From positions 62,001-126,000 of the forward strand of contig JAHDEZ010000001.1 of assembly GCA_020628425.1 (NCBI GenBank): a stretch of DNA of 64,000 bases. The letters are read 5' to 3'. This document shows, one piece after another, positions 51,034-60,511 of this stretch. This DNA is from Hellea sp. (GTDB lineage Bacteria; Pseudomonadota; Alphaproteobacteria; Caulobacterales; Maricaulaceae). The stretch's first letter is position 1, and each line of letters starts with the position of its first letter. A program made the translations under genes and the position numbers. The notes below the pieces were generated by a model. That model searched no databases. It was not told where the DNA came from and saw nothing but the letters and a program-made list of their open reading frames with translations.

Positions 51034-54000
51034 TTAGAAGTTCTTTCTGAGACTTACGAAGAACTCACGTCCGTTGAAGTCATAGCCGTTACCCAGTGGG
51101 GCGTTGGCACGTGAGAATACGAAACGCGGATCAACAAGCGGTGGTCTTTCATCAAAGACGTTAGATACACCACCAACGATACTCCAGTCTTCGCCAGAAT
51201 AACGCAGAGACACAGCATGCTCCCAGTAATCAGGCGCTTCAACAACCGGACGACAGTTTACATCACCCGCAGCTTGACCTGCACAGGTCACGGTACCGAA
51301 GTTGTCATCTGAGTTGAAGTTGGAGAACAGGCGCTGACCTGGAATGATGTTATCCAGATCCGGACCCAGGTTCTCACGCAAGCCGTTGATAACCTGAGTT
51401 TCCTTATCGATTTCAACGCCACTTCTGTACTGTGTTGACCACGTCAAACGGAAGTTATCATACTCGATAAACGGCGTAATGAAGCCTTGCCAATCTGCAA
51501 AACCAAACTCACCAACATCCTCATCGATGTCCAATTCTCCGCTTGGTAGCGTAAAGACGAAGCGACGCTCTGTCTTGTGGTTCAACTGCGCGAAGGCACC
51601 GAAGTCAAAAGATCGATCACCGATTTCGATCCCGTCCTTGCGGAAGCGGGCATTGATGTCAAAACCTTTGGCCGTTTCATTGTCACGGTTGATAAAGCTC
51701 CGGTCAACGAAGACGATATCACCCGGGTTACCGGGATCATTAAAGTCCCGCGTAATCCGTCCACAGAACGCACTGGAGAGGTTAGGCTGCTGGTTATAAC
51801 AGTCGTCAATGATGAAGCCAGCACCCGGCTCGACAACCGTGTCGTCGATATCGATTTCATAGTAAGTCATACCGAAATCAAGGTCGAAAGCGTCAGTGAA
51901 TGGCTGCTCGAATGAGAAACCAACAGTGAAGCTGTCAGATGTTTCCGGATCGAGACCAAAGTCACCACCAGCGCTGGACTCGAGGCTGATGCTTCCGCCT
52001 TGACCCTGACGGAATATCTCTGGGTCAATGCCTGCCAAACGACAGTTCGCCAATGTCAGGTCGGTTCTTGGGTCCAAAGCGCGATCGTAGCCGCCCGAAC
52101 CACCGATGCCACCGCCAAATGCTGCATCTGGAACCGCACATGGGTCGAAAGCGTTACCGAAACCGGATTGGCTTCTCAGGAACAATTCACGGATATTTGG
52201 CGCGCGGAAAGACGTACCATATGTACCGCGAAGCAAGAGCGAGTCGATCGGGCGATAACCAACTTTTACAGAGTAAGTTTCGTTAGTCCCATAGAACTCG
52301 TCATCGGTAAGACGACCGGCAAGTTCGACATTCAGCTCTTTGAAGCCAGTTGTACCCAGACCTAATGGAATGAATGCCTCGGCGTAGAGCTCTTTTGTAT
52401 CTCTCGAGCCAACAGCACCCGCATCAGAGAAGAAGCCGAAGAACAAACCATCACGCGCAATAGCGTCAGGCTGTGAGTTCAGCGTATCTTCACGGTACTG
52501 AGCACCCAGAAGCAATGAAACATCGCCGCCCGGCAAGGAGAACAGATCGCCTTGAACGATACCATCAACAATCGTCTGACCTACGTCAGTGTCAAAGTCA
52601 CGTGAGTCGAACAGATAATCCCGCTCCGCCTGAGTGGCGAAATCCCCGCCTGCCGCGGTAGCATAAAGTGATGGCGCGAACAGGTTAACCGGTACACAGC
52701 CGGCCGTGATATCGGCGTTTAGTCCCGGCTGAGGCGCACAAGGCACGTTGCCAATCGGCGCACCGGAAGCAATATCATTACCCAGAGCAAAGTTTAGACG
52801 GTCACCACGGATACCTGTCCGCGATGAACGACCTTGAGACGCAGAGTGAGACACAGCCACGTCAAATGACCAGTCTTTCACGTCACCAAAGTTCAGGAAT
52901 GGCAGGTCACCTTTAACACCACCAACAACACGGAACTGGCTGATATCTACCAATGTGCGGTTTCTATCGCCCCGAACACCGATAACAGGACGGGCCGTCA
53001 GGGACTGACCTGTGGGCCTTAACAGACCAAATGTGACAGGGTTACAGAAAGGGTCATCACCAATACCAAAACAGTTCGTTGTCCCAAACGGGTTCAAGTC
53101 CGTATTTAGAAAACGCTGGAAATTCGCCAGATAGTTCGGGTTCAACAATGTGGCATTATAAGCTGCATTACAGTCAACGCCATTTGGCTGGTTCAGGTTA
53201 CAAGGGTTAAACGGATTGTTAGCTGGAACAAATGGGAATAATTGTGGCTGACCACTATTAGCTTCCACGTCGAGGCTAGAATAAAGACCTTCGAAATAAG
53301 GTGTAATATTAGCTGAGCCTTCAAGCGTAAGCTCACCCACCAGCATACCAGACCACAGCTCTTGCTGGTTGATCAGGTCTTCAAGCTGGTTCTGCTGACC
53401 GTTTGGAGAGAAGTTCGGGAAAGCCACATCAACGATACCGTCGCCGTTCCCGTCAATAGGGACACTAAAGAGTGACGATTCACTAAAGCCAGGAATATTA
53501 GAACTCGAAATACCTGGCTGATAATAAATAGAGCCAAAGTTCCCAGCAATAAATCGCTGCGTCAGACGATTTGGCAAACATTCGCTTGTCTCAATTGACA
53601 GGCCAAGGGCTTCTGGAACGCGCGTTACCGCTGTGTTGACCGTTCTGATTTCGCCATTTTCGGTAACTTCACGGTAAGTATCACAACCGTCTAAGAAATC
53701 GCGGTCGCCAATTTTAACTGCGTCCTGATAATCATACTCAATGGCGCCACCGATAAATCCGCGGTCACCATTAATACCGTAGCTGGCACCGATAGTGTAA
53801 TCTTCACCGGCACCTTGCTCTGGTGCATCGGCATTCGCAACAACTTCCAGACCATCGAAATCCGATTTCAAGATGACGTTCACAACACCAGCAACAGCAT
53901 CAGAACCGTAAACTGATGACGCGCCGTCCGTTAGAAGGTCAATATTGTCGATCATTGTACTTGGGATCGTATTAATAGAAGGCTGGGTAGGCGCGCCTTC

Positions 54001-54426
54001 CACACCAGCAGCCGCGATTCGTCGACCATTAACTAGGACGAGAGTACGCGATGCGCCCAGTCCACGGAGGTCAATCGTTTCAGAACCTGGGCCGTTATCC
54101 AAAACGAAGCCTTGGAAGGTCGAGTCAATCTGAACACCGCCGGCAACAGATGATGTTTGCAGAATTTCAACGGGATTTAAAAGACCCTGGTCAGCTGCAA
54201 TTTCAGTATCGATAACCTGTAGTGGTGCAACACTCTGGAACGTGTCCTTTTTAAGACGCGAACCGGTGACAACGACTTCATCATTATCTTCTTCATCTTC
54301 TTCAATTGTAGTTGGTGTTGTTTCGACAGGCGCATCCTGCGCGAAAGTTGGCGCTGCGGCAAAAACCGTAAAGCCAGCGATGAGTGTCGAGCCCATCAGC
54401 AATTTTTTCAGATCAATTGATGTCAT
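51034..54426 (-). CDS. TonB-dependent outer-membrane receptor
   Basis: A large 1130-residue receptor. The signal peptide ends at FAAAPTFAQ, and an acidic linker precedes the TonB box-like DEVVVTGSRL. The plug domain (about 60-190) contains GPGSETIDLRGLGASRTLVLVNGRR and DGASSVYGSDAVAGVVN. A long beta-barrel follows and ends in FVSLRKNF with the terminal Phe. The size and motifs fit the peptide- or oligosaccharide-type receptors common in marine Caulobacterales. The ligand is not known; a neighbouring S9 peptidase suggests peptides. Confidence 0.95.
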   Translation of the reverse strand: MTSIDLKKLLMGSTLIAGFTVFAAAPTFAQDAPVETTPTTIEEDEEDNDEVVVTGSRLKKDTFQSVAPLQVIDTEIAADQGLLNPVEILQTSSVAGGVQIDSTFQGFVLDNGPGSETIDLRGLGASRTLVLVNGRRIAAAGVEGAPTQPSINTIPSTMIDNIDLLTDGASSVYGSDAVAGVVNVILKSDFDGLEVVANADAPEQGAGEDYTIGASYGINGDRGFIGGAIEYDYQDAVKIGDRDFLDGCDTYREVTENGEIRTVNTAVTRVPEALGLSIETSECLPNRLTQRFIAGNFGSIYYQPGISSSNIPGFSESSLFSVPIDGNGDGIVDVAFPNFSPNGQQNQLEDLINQQELWSGMLVGELTLEGSANITPYFEGLYSSLDVEANSGQPQLFPFVPANNPFNPCNLNQPNGVDCNAAYNATLLNPNYLANFQRFLNTDLNPFGTTNCFGIGDDPFCNPVTFGLLRPTGQSLTARPVIGVRGDRNRTLVDISQFRVVGGVKGDLPFLNFGDVKDWSFDVAVSHSASQGRSSRTGIRGDRLNFALGNDIASGAPIGNVPCAPQPGLNADITAGCVPVNLFAPSLYATAAGGDFATQAERDYLFDSRDFDTDVGQTIVDGIVQGDLFSLPGGDVSLLLGAQYREDTLNSQPDAIARDGLFFGFFSDAGAVGSRDTKELYAEAFIPLGLGTTGFKELNVELAGRLTDDEFYGTNETYSVKVGYRPIDSLLLRGTYGTSFRAPNIRELFLRSQSGFGNAFDPCAVPDAAFGGGIGGSGGYDRALDPRTDLTLANCRLAGIDPEIFRQGQGGSISLESSAGGDFGLDPETSDSFTVGFSFEQPFTDAFDLDFGMTYYEIDIDDTVVEPGAGFIIDDCYNQQPNLSSAFCGRITRDFNDPGNPGDIVFVDRSFINRDNETAKGFDINARFRKDGIEIGDRSFDFGAFAQLNHKTERRFVFTLPSGELDIDEDVGEFGFADWQGFITPFIEYDNFRLTWSTQYRSGVEIDKETQVINGLRENLGPDLDNIIPGQRLFSNFNSDDNFGTVTCAGQAAGDVNCRPVVEAPDYWEHAVSLRYSGEDWSIVGGVSNVFDERPPLVDPRFVFSRANAPLGNGYDFNGREFFVSLRKNF

Positions 54427-54755
54427 TATTTTCCCCTTCAGAAAATCATGCTAGTTTTTTCGGTAATCCATTAAGGTTCTTTAATGATCGGCTAACGGGG
54501 ATGCAAGAGAATCCCTGAGAACTCCGAAATTTTAGGAGGATAGTGGCAAAAAAAGCACAGAATCCCACAATTAAGCGGGTTTATTTCCAATTATCCCTAA
54601 AAATAGAAATTTTATTTTAATAATTAAATATTTCGAGGGTTTTTTATCGCAATATTCGAACTGAATCTGAACTGAGCACATTGACATTACCGAATTTTTT
54701 GCTAACCGCCGCGAAAAATCATTCACAAGCTAGCGAATTTCCCGTTTTTAGACCA
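54427..54755. other. AT-rich intergenic region upstream of the TonB receptor
   Basis: About 330 bp with long A/T tracts, presumably the receptor promoter, and one inverted repeat close to the receptor start. No gene is seen. Confidence 0.55.
54469..54486. promoter_or_regulatory. Inverted repeat CATTAA-N6-TTAATG before the TonB receptor
   Basis: A perfect 6-bp dyad, 43 bp before the receptor ATG. Its spacing (N6, not N7) excludes a standard CtrA site. It may be an operator for a nutrient regulator. Confidence 0.35.
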
Positions 54756-54968
54756 ATGACAGATCTCGAGTTAACATTGACGGGACTTATCCTGTGCGCC
54801 CTGATAGGCACCTTCAGTTTTTGGCGGCATTTCCGAAAGCGTGAAACCTTGAAAGCGGCCCCGATTATTCCATGGATTATCCCTGGACTAGGCGCGGCCG
54901 CCACTGGATTTATGCTAATGGTCCACCTGGCAAATTTAATGGGATTTGAGACCGGAGGACGGTTCTAA
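54756..54968 (+). CDS. Small membrane protein (70 aa)
   Basis: Two hydrophobic segments (LTLTGLILCALIGTFSFW and IPGLGAAATGFMLMVHLANLM) are separated by a basic loop HFRKRETLK. It ends GFETGGRF. It looks like an inner-membrane hypothetical protein found in related genomes, but I cannot name a family. The ATG at 54756 is preferred over the distant TTG (54681) of the track; the SD is poor. It is convergent with coq4, 8 bp away. Confidence 0.55.
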   Translation: MTDLELTLTGLILCALIGTFSFWRHFRKRETLKAAPIIPWIIPGLGAAATGFMLMVHLANLMGFETGGRF

Positions 54969-54976
54969 ATCCGGAG

Positions 54977-55738
54977 CTAAGCGGCAGATAATTCACCCTC
55001 ATATCCCGCAGCCGACAGGGATTTCAGGGCTTTTTTATAAATCATAGGGTCTTGAATTTTCATGCGTGCTCTCGCCTTCGACAAAGGTTCGTGCATAAGC
55101 GCCACAATGTCTTCATTGACTAGAGATAAACTGCCCTTGCCTCCGGTTTTAGCTTCTTTTCTCGCCGCTTTAACCAGACCTAGTTCAGCCACTTCTTTTG
55201 CCAAATCCCGGGCGGCCATAAAAGATATAAACACGGCACCCAAACCGCCTTGATGGGCATGACTGAACGCCAAGACACAGATTTCACCCAATTTATCCCT
55301 GCCATAGCCTGTTAGAACATGATAGAGATCGTGCGTATCGCGCAATCGACGACCATAAAACTCCAGATCATCATCAAAACGCTCATGATGCGCGAACATT
55401 TTTTCGCTTTCTTCTACGAGCCCAGCAGCTGTGAGACCCTCTCGTTTCATGAAAGCAACATAAGCGCGACCGACTGTCCCCTCCGGCAGAGCTTCCCATC
55501 GTCCGTGGTTATCCATGACTTCCGGCAGTTCTACACGACGACCCATCATGGCCCGTCCTTCTGGCGTCCGAACGGCCCGCTTCAAATGGCGTTCAAGCGT
55601 GCGTCCATTCAGGGCCTCTATGATATGAAACACCTGTTCTGTATCTTCCTTGTCAGCGAGCAATGTATTCATATGCCCCATAGCTTTGAATGGCCGGATC
55701 CGCGGGGGCTTGCGACGAGAATCAATGTAAAGCTTCAT
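54977..55738 (-). CDS. coq4: Coq4 family ubiquinone biosynthesis protein
   Basis: A 253-residue helical protein with the Coq4 zinc-ligand motif HDLYHVLTGYGRDKLGE (His-Asp-x-x-His then Glu), located near residue 135. Coq4 scaffolds the ubiquinone synthesis complex, and recent work on family members links it to modification of the C1 position of the ring. The preceding LPEGTVGRAYVAFM and the following FSHAHQGGLGAVFISF segments also match the family. It is present in a subset of alphaproteobacteria. It stands alone, divergent from the degP gene. Confidence 0.88.
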   Translation of the reverse strand: MKLYIDSRRKPPRIRPFKAMGHMNTLLADKEDTEQVFHIIEALNGRTLERHLKRAVRTPEGRAMMGRRVELPEVMDNHGRWEALPEGTVGRAYVAFMKREGLTAAGLVEESEKMFAHHERFDDDLEFYGRRLRDTHDLYHVLTGYGRDKLGEICVLAFSHAHQGGLGAVFISFMAARDLAKEVAELGLVKAARKEAKTGGKGSLSLVNEDIVALMHEPLSKARARMKIQDPMIYKKALKSLSAAGYEGELSAA

Positions 55739-55946
55739 AACCTAATCTCTTTAATCGCCTTTTGAATTAAAAGCCTGAGACTCGAAAATCAAAGCAAATT
55801 GCAGGCGCTATATCATGCAAATTTGAATAAGTCTGAAATGAAGGCAAAATCATCAGCCATTAAAAAGATGTTAGAATGTGAGCCTACGACTTGAGTCTGA
55901 GCGTATATATTCTAATTTTGTCAGAACAATAAATGAGGCGTAAGAT

Positions 55947-57368
55947 ATGAATAAGCTCTTGAAATCCACGGCCATCGGGACCGCACTTCTCTTGGCACCC
56001 TTTACGGCCCTCTCTGCGAATGCCGGAATGGTGACGAACGCGACCGCGTTTCAAAGCAGCGCTATGATGGTTGATGATGACCGAGGCGTGCTCACGATGG
56101 CCCCACTGCTGGAGCGCGTGACTCCGGCCGTTGTCAGCATTCAAACTGAAGGGGCTGAGCGCCCTCGAAATGATGAAATGGACGAATTCTTCGAGCGCTT
56201 CTTTGGAGATCGTCCGGAGCAAAGGCGCGGCGGGTCTATTGGGTCCGGTGTTATTGTCGACGCTGACAAAGGCTATATTATGACCAATAATCACGTTGTG
56301 GAAAATTCCGATGAGATCATTGTTACCCTCAAGGATAAACGCGAATTAACCGCAGAACTGGTCGGTGGTGATGCGCGAACCGACATCGCCATTCTAAAGG
56401 TTGATGCCACAGGGCTACGTGAAATGAAACTTGCGCCCGAAGACACCACGCGGGTCGGCGACTATGTGATTGCCATCGGAAATGCCTTTGGATTGGAACA
56501 TACGGTCACAACTGGCATCGTCAGTGCTATGGGACGATCTGTAGACCGGGGAGACCGCTTGCAGAACATGATCCAGACGGATGCGTCTATCAATCCTGGG
56601 AACTCCGGGGGTGCTTTGATCAATTCTAAAGGTGAGTTGATCGGTATCAATACCATGATCATTTCACGATCAGGCGGCAATAATGGCATTGGTTTCGCTG
56701 TTCCGGTTAAAATGGCAAAAACAGTTATGGATCAATTGGTTAACTATGGAGAAGTCCGACGTGGTCGTATCGGGGTTTCCATTCGCGATATCGATCCGGC
56801 CCTGCAACAGGCATTGGGACTAACCACGTTAAACGGAGCTTTAGTCAATGACGTCAATGCGGACAGCCCAGCTGAAAAAGCTGGTCTGGAGTCAGGGGAT
56901 GTTATCGTTGGATTTAACGGCGATGACATAAAAAATGCCAATGATATCCGAAATTCCGTCGGTCTTGTTCAACCAGGCACGCGGACCGATTTAACCTATC
57001 TCAGAGATGGTCGACGACTGACCACACGCATCACGGTTGAAGCTTTTGTCGAAGAAGCTTCCGAACAACCTACGTCCAAAAGTAGCAGTTCCAGCCGAAA
57101 ATCAGAAAGTTTCTCGGGTGCGCAGCTGACGGATATTCCAGATGATATGGAACTCATGGACGGGAATGCTGGTGTTCTTGTTTCCAGCGTTACGCGGGGT
57201 TCTCGAGCTCAACGGGCAGGACTTAGACGTGGCGATATCATCCGTGCCGTTGGCCGTGAGAAAGTCTCTGACCTGGCGGAGTTCAATGCAGCAACAGATG
57301 GAAAGTCCGGGCCCTTCGCCTTAACGGTCGAAAGAGACGGTAACAACCTCTTTCTAGCCATAAGGTAG
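55947..57368 (+). CDS. degP: DegP/HtrA-type periplasmic serine protease
   Basis: A 473-residue protease/chaperone. Signal peptide (FTALSANA), then a trypsin-like domain with the triad His in TNNHVV, Asp in RTDIAILK and Ser in NPGNSGGALI. Two PDZ domains follow (GRIGVSIRDIDPAL ... and GVLVSSVTRGSRAQRAGLRRGD). A Ser-rich linker lies between the PDZ domains. It degrades misfolded envelope proteins. The exact paralogue (DegP, DegQ or MucD) cannot be fixed. It is convergent with cheR, 5 bp apart. Confidence 0.93.
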   Translation: MNKLLKSTAIGTALLLAPFTALSANAGMVTNATAFQSSAMMVDDDRGVLTMAPLLERVTPAVVSIQTEGAERPRNDEMDEFFERFFGDRPEQRRGGSIGSGVIVDADKGYIMTNNHVVENSDEIIVTLKDKRELTAELVGGDARTDIAILKVDATGLREMKLAPEDTTRVGDYVIAIGNAFGLEHTVTTGIVSAMGRSVDRGDRLQNMIQTDASINPGNSGGALINSKGELIGINTMIISRSGGNNGIGFAVPVKMAKTVMDQLVNYGEVRRGRIGVSIRDIDPALQQALGLTTLNGALVNDVNADSPAEKAGLESGDVIVGFNGDDIKNANDIRNSVGLVQPGTRTDLTYLRDGRRLTTRITVEAFVEEASEQPTSKSSSSSRKSESFSGAQLTDIPDDMELMDGNAGVLVSSVTRGSRAQRAGLRRGDIIRAVGREKVSDLAEFNAATDGKSGPFALTVERDGNNLFLAIR

Positions 57369-57373
57369 TTCTC

Positions 57374-58288
57374 TCAAGCGCGTTTGATTTGTCCGGCAGC
57401 CGGAACATATTCCTGAGGTGGGATAGTTGGTAATTCTGGCTCCGGCTCAGGGATTATTTCCATAGGATGTTTTTTGAGAACATTTGGATATTCAGCAATC
57501 GGGTCAAAGTTATAACTTGACGATGGTATTTCTTCTTCGGCACCAAACATGAGATAACACTCATGATGGACAATAGAAGACAAAGAACGAATAACTCGTA
57601 TCTGTGCTGGTGAGGAATAATGTTTCAAGCTATTCCTGAATAGTACCAAATCGAATTTCCCGAGACTGTCTAGTTTTGATAGAAGATGAAACTCCTTGAA
57701 CGTCACCATCTCGCGGATTGCAGGCTTCACGATCCAGTCTTCACCAGCGCGGTCAAAATAATTGACTAGGTCTCGTATGGGTAGGCCACGTTGAACTTCA
57801 AAATGCGTATATTGTGCAGCTTTTGCCCGTGTCAGAGCTGGTGACGGATAGTCTACGCCCAAGATTTCGACTTTAAAATCCGGATGTTTTTGGCGAAACT
57901 TATCGACTAATACAGCTAACGAATAAGGTTCCTGCCCACTGCTACAGGCAAAGGAAAGAATTTTTATGCCCAACTTACCTTTTTGCTCATAGAGCTTGGG
58001 CAATAAGTAATCTTGGATAACCTTTATTCCGTCCGGGTCGGGATTAAAATGAGTGTCGCGCTCTAAAAGCGACGAAACCACTTTAATGGCCAACCGAGTT
58101 TGGCCCTGGCCAAACAAATCATCAATCATCTTATTGAGATTCTGATACCCTTCCTGTCGGGCCAGCACCCCCAAACGCGTTTCAACTAGGAAGGCATGAT
58201 CATCTCCCAGATGAACACCGGCGAGTTCAAGGGTCAATCGTTTCAGAGCTTCATAATAGCTGGGTTTGAGACTTAATACTCCGCTCAT
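57374..58288 (-). CDS. cheR: CheR-type chemotaxis methyltransferase
   Basis: A 304-residue SAM-dependent protein-glutamate methyltransferase. The N-terminal helical domain (about 10-75) is followed by the catalytic domain with SAM motif FACSSGQEPYSLAVLVDKF and the acidic EILGVDYP loop. FDLVLFRNSLKHYSSPAQ matches the later CheR motif. A Pro-rich tail of 35 residues is extra. The ATG overlaps the CheY-like stop (TGATG). No MCP genes are in the window; in Caulobacter a cheR and cheY also lie beside chpT, as I recall. Confidence 0.87.
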   Translation of the reverse strand: MSGVLSLKPSYYEALKRLTLELAGVHLGDDHAFLVETRLGVLARQEGYQNLNKMIDDLFGQGQTRLAIKVVSSLLERDTHFNPDPDGIKVIQDYLLPKLYEQKGKLGIKILSFACSSGQEPYSLAVLVDKFRQKHPDFKVEILGVDYPSPALTRAKAAQYTHFEVQRGLPIRDLVNYFDRAGEDWIVKPAIREMVTFKEFHLLSKLDSLGKFDLVLFRNSLKHYSSPAQIRVIRSLSSIVHHECYLMFGAEEEIPSSSYNFDPIAEYPNVLKKHPMEIIPEPEPELPTIPPQEYVPAAGQIKRA

Positions 58289-58656
58289 CAGCCCGTTAGT
58301 CCTGCCTGATAAAACTTGCTATTGATAATATCACTATCAAAGGGCTTCATGATATACTCGTTGGCGCCTGCATTCAAAGCTTCTGTAATCTTGAGAATAT
58401 CCCGTTCCGAGGTACAAAACAAAACCACGGGCCTGTCTCCACTGGGCTCTTGTCGCAGCGTTTTCAAGAAAGTCAGTCCATCCATGACAGGCATATTCCA
58501 ATCCAAAAGGATGACATCAGGCATGCTAGCGCGACACATGTTAAGTGCTTCGAGGCCATTTTCAGCTTCCTCTGTATTGAAGCGCATATCTGATAATATA
58601 CGTCCCGCAACCCGGCGTATCATTTTTGAGTTATCGACAATCAGACAGGTCTTCAC
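58288..58656 (-). CDS. CheY-like single-domain response regulator
   Basis: A stand-alone receiver of 122 residues. It starts CLIVDNSKMIRRVAGRIL (an Asp-Asn acidic pair), has the phosphoacceptor Asp in DWNMPVMDG (near residue 51), Ser/Thr in FCTSE and Lys in YIMKPFD. There is no output domain. It overlaps the unknown 329-aa gene (ATGA) upstream and cheR downstream. It could take phosphoryl groups in chemotaxis or link to ChpT. Confidence 0.9.
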   Translation of the reverse strand: MKTCLIVDNSKMIRRVAGRILSDMRFNTEEAENGLEALNMCRASMPDVILLDWNMPVMDGLTFLKTLRQEPSGDRPVVLFCTSERDILKITEALNAGANEYIMKPFDSDIINSKFYQAGLTG

Positions 58657-59642
58657 GAAACGGCCTCTTGCTCTGATGGAATTGCAGGCCGCGCGGGAAT
58701 ATTTCTAATTTCCAGCCGAATGATGTCCTCTTGGAAATCTAAGTAAGGCGACAAACCACAAGCTCTTAAGTCTTTGACGATTGATTGCGCCAATCCTTCC
58801 TCAAACCCCTGACCGCCACAACTCAACAACACCGTCAAAGTCTTTTGCTTAAAACGAGCGGTCACCGCCATGTGGGCAGACCGACTTAGACCTTTGGCCT
58901 CCAAAGTTTCTGGTGTTCCAACACTTTCAGAAATCAGAATCTCGCCAAACCCTCTTAGGCCGGATTGAATTTTGTTTAATATGTCGGATGCCACAAGGGC
59001 GTCATCACATGCGGAAGAGACACTTATCGATTTTCCTTGAGAACGGGCCTCTCTCAACCATCCATTTGTTAGCGCCGGCAAAATAACATCAAATTGCTCA
59101 AGATCAGATACTAATCCTGCGCGTGGAATCATATTCTTCCTAGAATACACCTGAGTCTTACTATCGGCCTTTCCTCGGTTAGCTGCCAAGTTAACCAATT
59201 TAAACAGGCTCGGACGGTCTTCTTTGTTAGCATATTTAATCAAAGGGACCAGTGTGCGAGCCGTCTCAATTTGGCGGGTCAATTCCGACACGATTGCGGG
59301 TCCAACTGGATTTGTTTTTTCAGATTTGACGACCGGGCTGATCTGCGGTGCAATTTCTGAAAGCCCGCTCTCATATTGATTGATAAGTTTCTGCAGAACC
59401 AGAACCGAACTTGCGCAATCAGTTGGTGACCGATGCCGCGTCAGATCATCGATAACAGTTTGGGCCGATTTATAGATATATCTCGCTCGCATGAGCTTGG
59501 CCTGTGATTGAATTTCGGAAAGACGCATTACCACATCTTCCATGGGGACCTCACCACCGGAAAACATTTCAGACATGTGATTGCGGCACAGATTCATGAA
59601 TCTGCGGGCAGCTATCAGATCATCTCCGCATTTTTCGGCCAT
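58653..59642 (-). CDS. Unknown protein coupled to CheY and near chpT
   Basis: 329 residues; no domain named. The first 110 residues look helical (DDLIAARRFMNLCRNHMSEMF ... VVMRLSEIQSQAKLMRARYIYKSAQTVIDDL) and could be an HPt-like bundle. The C-terminal half is alpha/beta-like, with KSISVSSACDDALVASDILNKIQ and TVLLSCGGQGFEEGLAQSIVKDLRACG, vaguely like a degenerate histidine kinase ATP-binding domain. There is no signal peptide or membrane segment. It is translationally coupled to the receiver gene and 114 bp behind chpT. Confidence 0.7.
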   Translation of the reverse strand: MAEKCGDDLIAARRFMNLCRNHMSEMFSGGEVPMEDVVMRLSEIQSQAKLMRARYIYKSAQTVIDDLTRHRSPTDCASSVLVLQKLINQYESGLSEIAPQISPVVKSEKTNPVGPAIVSELTRQIETARTLVPLIKYANKEDRPSLFKLVNLAANRGKADSKTQVYSRKNMIPRAGLVSDLEQFDVILPALTNGWLREARSQGKSISVSSACDDALVASDILNKIQSGLRGFGEILISESVGTPETLEAKGLSRSAHMAVTARFKQKTLTVLLSCGGQGFEEGLAQSIVKDLRACGLSPYLDFQEDIIRLEIRNIPARPAIPSEQEAVS

Positions 59643-59756
59643 TTATCCTCTCAAGAACGAATCAGCTTGAGCGCAAAGCGTTCACGCTGACTTCTGAAGG
59701 GACAGTCCCAATAAATCGTTAAAATGCGCCTAAAAACCGTTGATTACGTGCGATTA

Positions 59757-60428
59757 TCAGGCCGCGTTTTGAGCCTGTTTCGACGGTAGAAAAACCATAA
59801 ATCGTGCTTCTTCATCATTCAGGGAAGAATCGATCCGACCGCCCAGTTCTCTGACTAGCATGCCCGCATAAAAAGGTTGAATGGTGCGACCATCGAACCC
59901 GTCCTCCGGGGCGCGCCCGGTTAAGGACCGCTGAAATTCCTCATAAATCCTAGCTTTGGGCCCTTTAGCCGTCAGATTATAAATCGAGGCATCAGCCTTT
60001 TTTGTAAGCTCAATGACAAGCTCACCACCCCTTGGAATACTTTGTAAGGCGACCATCACCAGGTTCAGCAAGAGACGCCCTTGCGTTTTCTCAACTTCAG
60101 TCAGAGACGTTTCAAATCTGATGGAGGCCTTCCCTGCGCCGTACATATCCTGTACCAGTGTTTCCAGCTGTCCCATGCCGAGCATGCCTGGGGCTGATGT
60201 GCCAGCTCCAAAAGCCAACCGTAAAAATTTAAGTTTATTTGATGCTTGCCCTGCTGATGTTCGCACCAGATCCATAGCATCTTCATGCATATCAGCATTG
60301 CTTTCGTCATTCAGCACTTCTAGCGCGGCACCCAAAGCTCCAATAGGGCTAACCAAATCGTGACAAATGCGAGCGCACATCAGCGCCGCCAGACTGGAAG
60401 GTGTCAGTTTCGAAGTTTTATCGGACAT
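59757..60428 (-). CDS. chpT: Histidine phosphotransferase ChpT
   Basis: Transfers phosphate from the CckA hybrid kinase to CtrA and CpdR. The dimerisation helix with the phospho-His is ARICHDLVSPIGALGAALEVL (near residue 23). The degenerate Bergerat-type C-terminal domain is present but lacks ATP-binding motifs. The length of 223 residues matches Caulobacter ChpT. A weak CtrA-like box lies about 70 bp upstream. The presence of ChpT strongly implies a CtrA phosphorelay in this organism. Confidence 0.92.
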   Translation of the reverse strand: MSDKTSKLTPSSLAALMCARICHDLVSPIGALGAALEVLNDESNADMHEDAMDLVRTSAGQASNKLKFLRLAFGAGTSAPGMLGMGQLETLVQDMYGAGKASIRFETSLTEVEKTQGRLLLNLVMVALQSIPRGGELVIELTKKADASIYNLTAKGPKARIYEEFQRSLTGRAPEDGFDGRTIQPFYAGMLVRELGGRIDSSLNDEEARFMVFLPSKQAQNAA

Positions 60429-60494
60429 GGAGCCGGATCCTGCTTGCAGCTAATTATGAACGCAACTGAATCAACCCATCCGGTAAATCAAGTG

Positions 60495-60509
60495 TTAACG
60501 AGCGAGTAA
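60495..60509. promoter_or_regulatory. CtrA-like site upstream of chpT
   Basis: TTAA-CGAGCGA-GTAA, 7/8 to TTAA-N7-TTAA, 67 bp before the chpT ATG and just behind ydbL. Suggestive only. Confidence 0.35.
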
Positions 60510-60511
60510 AC

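Noticed and set aside
54469-54486. CATTAA-N6-TTAATG as a CtrA site
   Set aside because: Spacing is 6, not 7, so it was listed only as an unspecified dyad.
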